This document shows positions 6,552-7,753 of a DNA stretch of 7,753 nucleotides, piece after piece. The stretch covers positions 1 to 7,753 of the forward strand of contig CALMNY010000067.1 of assembly GCA_937872125.1 (NCBI GenBank), in the 5' to 3' direction. The position numbers and the translations under genes are program-made. This DNA is from an uncultured Candidatus Competibacteraceae bacterium. GTDB lineage: Bacteria > Pseudomonadota > Gammaproteobacteria > Competibacterales > Competibacteraceae. How positions within the stretch are numbered: position 1 is the first letter of the stretch; each line of letters begins with the position of its first letter. The notes below the pieces were generated by a model. The model saw only the letters and a list, made by a program, of their open reading frames with translations. It was not told the origin of the DNA and ran no database searches.

Positions 6552-7751
6552 ATGCGTAGACGCATCGGACTGATTCTGCTGACCCTGGCGATTATCGCCG
6601 CGCTGATCTATGGCTTCTGGCCCCAGCCGGTGTGGGTGGAGGCAGCGGTCGTCGCTCGCCGGCCGCTGCGGGTAACGGTCGAGGCGGAAGGTAAAACCCG
6701 GATCATGGATCGCTACGTGCTTTACGCGCCGGTGGGCGGCGCTCTGCGCCGCATCGAACTGGAGGTGGGCGACGCCATCCGGCAAGGTCAGCCGCTGGCG
6801 ACGCTGGATCCGTTGCCCTCGGAAGTGCTCGATCCGCGCCGGCAGGCCCAGGCCGAAGCGCGAGTAGCCGCCACCGAAGCCTCCCTGCACGCCGCCCAGG
6901 AGACCACTGCCGCCGCGCAGGCGGAAGCCGATTACGCCAGGCTGGAGTTCGAGCGCATGACGGCGCTGTGCAAGCAGAAATGCGTCGTGACCGAATCCGA
7001 GCGCGACCGCGCCGAATCCCGCGCCCGGCAAACCCAGGCCCAACTGCGTTCCGCCCGGTTCGCGGTAGAAGTAGCACGGTATGAAGTGGAGGCAGCTAAA
7101 ACTGCATTGCGGCATTCGGCGGCGCAACCGGGTGGCCCGGCGCGGGAATCCGTCATCATCCGCGCCCCAGTGGACGGGCAGGTGCTCGCCTGCCCGCGCG
7201 AAAGTGAGGGTATCGTGGTGGCGGGGACGCCGTTGCTGGAGGTCGGCGATCCGCGCGCCCTGGAGGTGGCTGTGGATGTACTGTCTCCCGACGCGGTGCG
7301 TATCCGGCCGGGCACACCGGTGGTGCTGGAACGCTGGGGGGGCGAGCAGCCGCTGGAAGGGGTGACCCGAACCGTGGAGCCGGTGGGGTTCACCAAGCTG
7401 TCGGCGCTGGGCGTGGAGGAGCAGCGGGTCTGGGTCATCGCCGACCTGCGCTCGCCTGCCGAGGCGTGGTCGCGCCTGGGTGAGGGTTATCGGGTGGAAG
7501 CCAGCTTCATCGTCTGGCAGGGCGAACACGTTCTCCAGATTCCCGCCAGCGCATTGTTCCGCCGGGGTGAGGGCTGGGCCGCATTCGTGATCGAGAACGG
7601 TCAGGCCCGCCGCCGCGCGGTGGAGATCGGCCAGCGCGGCGGTTTAACCGTGGAGATTCGTTCCGGCCTGACCGAGGGCGAATGGGTCGTTACTCATCCC
7701 GACGACGCCTTGCAAGAGGGCGCGGCGGTGCGGATTCGGGGGGAGCGGTGA
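6552..7751 (+). CDS. HlyD-family periplasmic adaptor (membrane fusion protein)
   Basis: This 399-residue protein would bridge the inner-membrane permease to an outer-membrane channel. It starts with a short cytoplasmic MRRR and an uncleaved-type membrane anchor at about 5-22. Split lipoyl halves follow: YVLYAPVGGALRRIELEVGD near 55-74 and VIIRAPVDGQVL near 201-212. Between them is an Ala/Glu/Arg-rich coiled-coil hairpin (about 95-188). The beta-barrel part includes LGVEEQRVWVIADL (286-299), and a membrane-proximal domain ends the protein. The hairpin tip has Arg135, Leu139 and Thr147, resembling the R-L-S/T pattern used by AcrA- and MacA-type adaptors to dock TolC. Two cysteines (140 and 144) sit within the tip. 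The start is 9 bp after the permease stop with no good ribosome site, suggesting translational coupling. No outer-membrane channel gene follows within the 2 bp left. Confidence 0.92.
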   Translation: MRRRIGLILLTLAIIAALIYGFWPQPVWVEAAVVARRPLRVTVEAEGKTRIMDRYVLYAPVGGALRRIELEVGDAIRQGQPLATLDPLPSEVLDPRRQAQAEARVAATEASLHAAQETTAAAQAEADYARLEFERMTALCKQKCVVTESERDRAESRARQTQAQLRSARFAVEVARYEVEAAKTALRHSAAQPGGPARESVIIRAPVDGQVLACPRESEGIVVAGTPLLEVGDPRALEVAVDVLSPDAVRIRPGTPVVLERWGGEQPLEGVTRTVEPVGFTKLSALGVEEQRVWVIADLRSPAEAWSRLGEGYRVEASFIVWQGEHVLQIPASALFRRGEGWAAFVIENGQARRRAVEIGQRGGLTVEIRSGLTEGEWVVTHPDDALQEGAAVRIRGER

Positions 7752-7753
7752 GG

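Noticed and set aside
3882..7529. Two very long minus-strand open frames (360 and 851 codons) in one frame opposite the exporter genes
   Set aside because: They lie in exact codon register with the three plus-strand genes, so an antisense stop needs a sense TTA, CTA or TCA codon, which are rare in GC-rich genes. The break at 4974-4976 is a sense TCA serine codon. The products are rich in His, Gln, Arg and Gly, have no domains, and span gene boundaries. All three plus-strand genes have clear family motifs.
1..7753. CRISPR arrays, tRNA or rRNA genes, insertion sequences, attachment sites, phage genes
   Set aside because: Read on both strands, I found no regularly spaced repeats, no cloverleaf-like segments, no transposase or integrase frames and no flanking direct repeats.

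Overview
The window looks like chromosomal DNA of a GC-rich proteobacterium. The composition is roughly 60% GC or more, LeuC and LeuD are of the bacterial (E. coli-like) type, and the three-gene exporter has a TolC-docking style adaptor, which implies a Gram-negative envelope. A gamma- or betaproteobacterium is the most natural reading, but no marker gene here fixes the taxon.

Layout. The left 3.4 kb is read on the minus strand and the right 4.3 kb on the plus strand, so transcription diverges from a short gap at 3362-3449. On the minus strand, in transcriptional order, lie a Phd/YefM-family antitoxin (3110-3361), an overlapping PIN-domain VapC-like toxin (2746-3126), a 230-bp leader region with two dyads, leuC (2513-2515 start, to 1106), leuD (523-1104) and the first 172 codons of a citramalate synthase gene, cimA, which runs off the left edge. 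On the plus strand lie an ABC-transporter ATPase (3450-4166), an eight-helix duplicated FtsX/MacB-type permease (4179-6542) and an HlyD-family periplasmic adaptor (6552-7751). The adaptor ends two bases before the right edge.

How the genes work together. LeuC and LeuD form the isopropylmalate isomerase of leucine synthesis, which in citramalate-pathway organisms also isomerises citramalate. Having cimA four bases downstream of leuD suggests one transcript supplying both leucine and the threonine-independent route to isoleucine. The toxin and antitoxin form a type II module. The three plus-strand genes are separated by 12 and 9 bp and look like one operon for a tripartite ATP-driven exporter lacking only its outer-membrane channel. 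The substrate cannot be told from this window.

Nothing here is clearly a new system. The observations most worth checking are a perfect 9-bp dyad placed where the antitoxin and exporter promoters would both lie, a perfect hairpin in the leuC leader whose start codon has no visible Shine-Dalgarno sequence, and a cysteine pair at the predicted docking tip of the adaptor.
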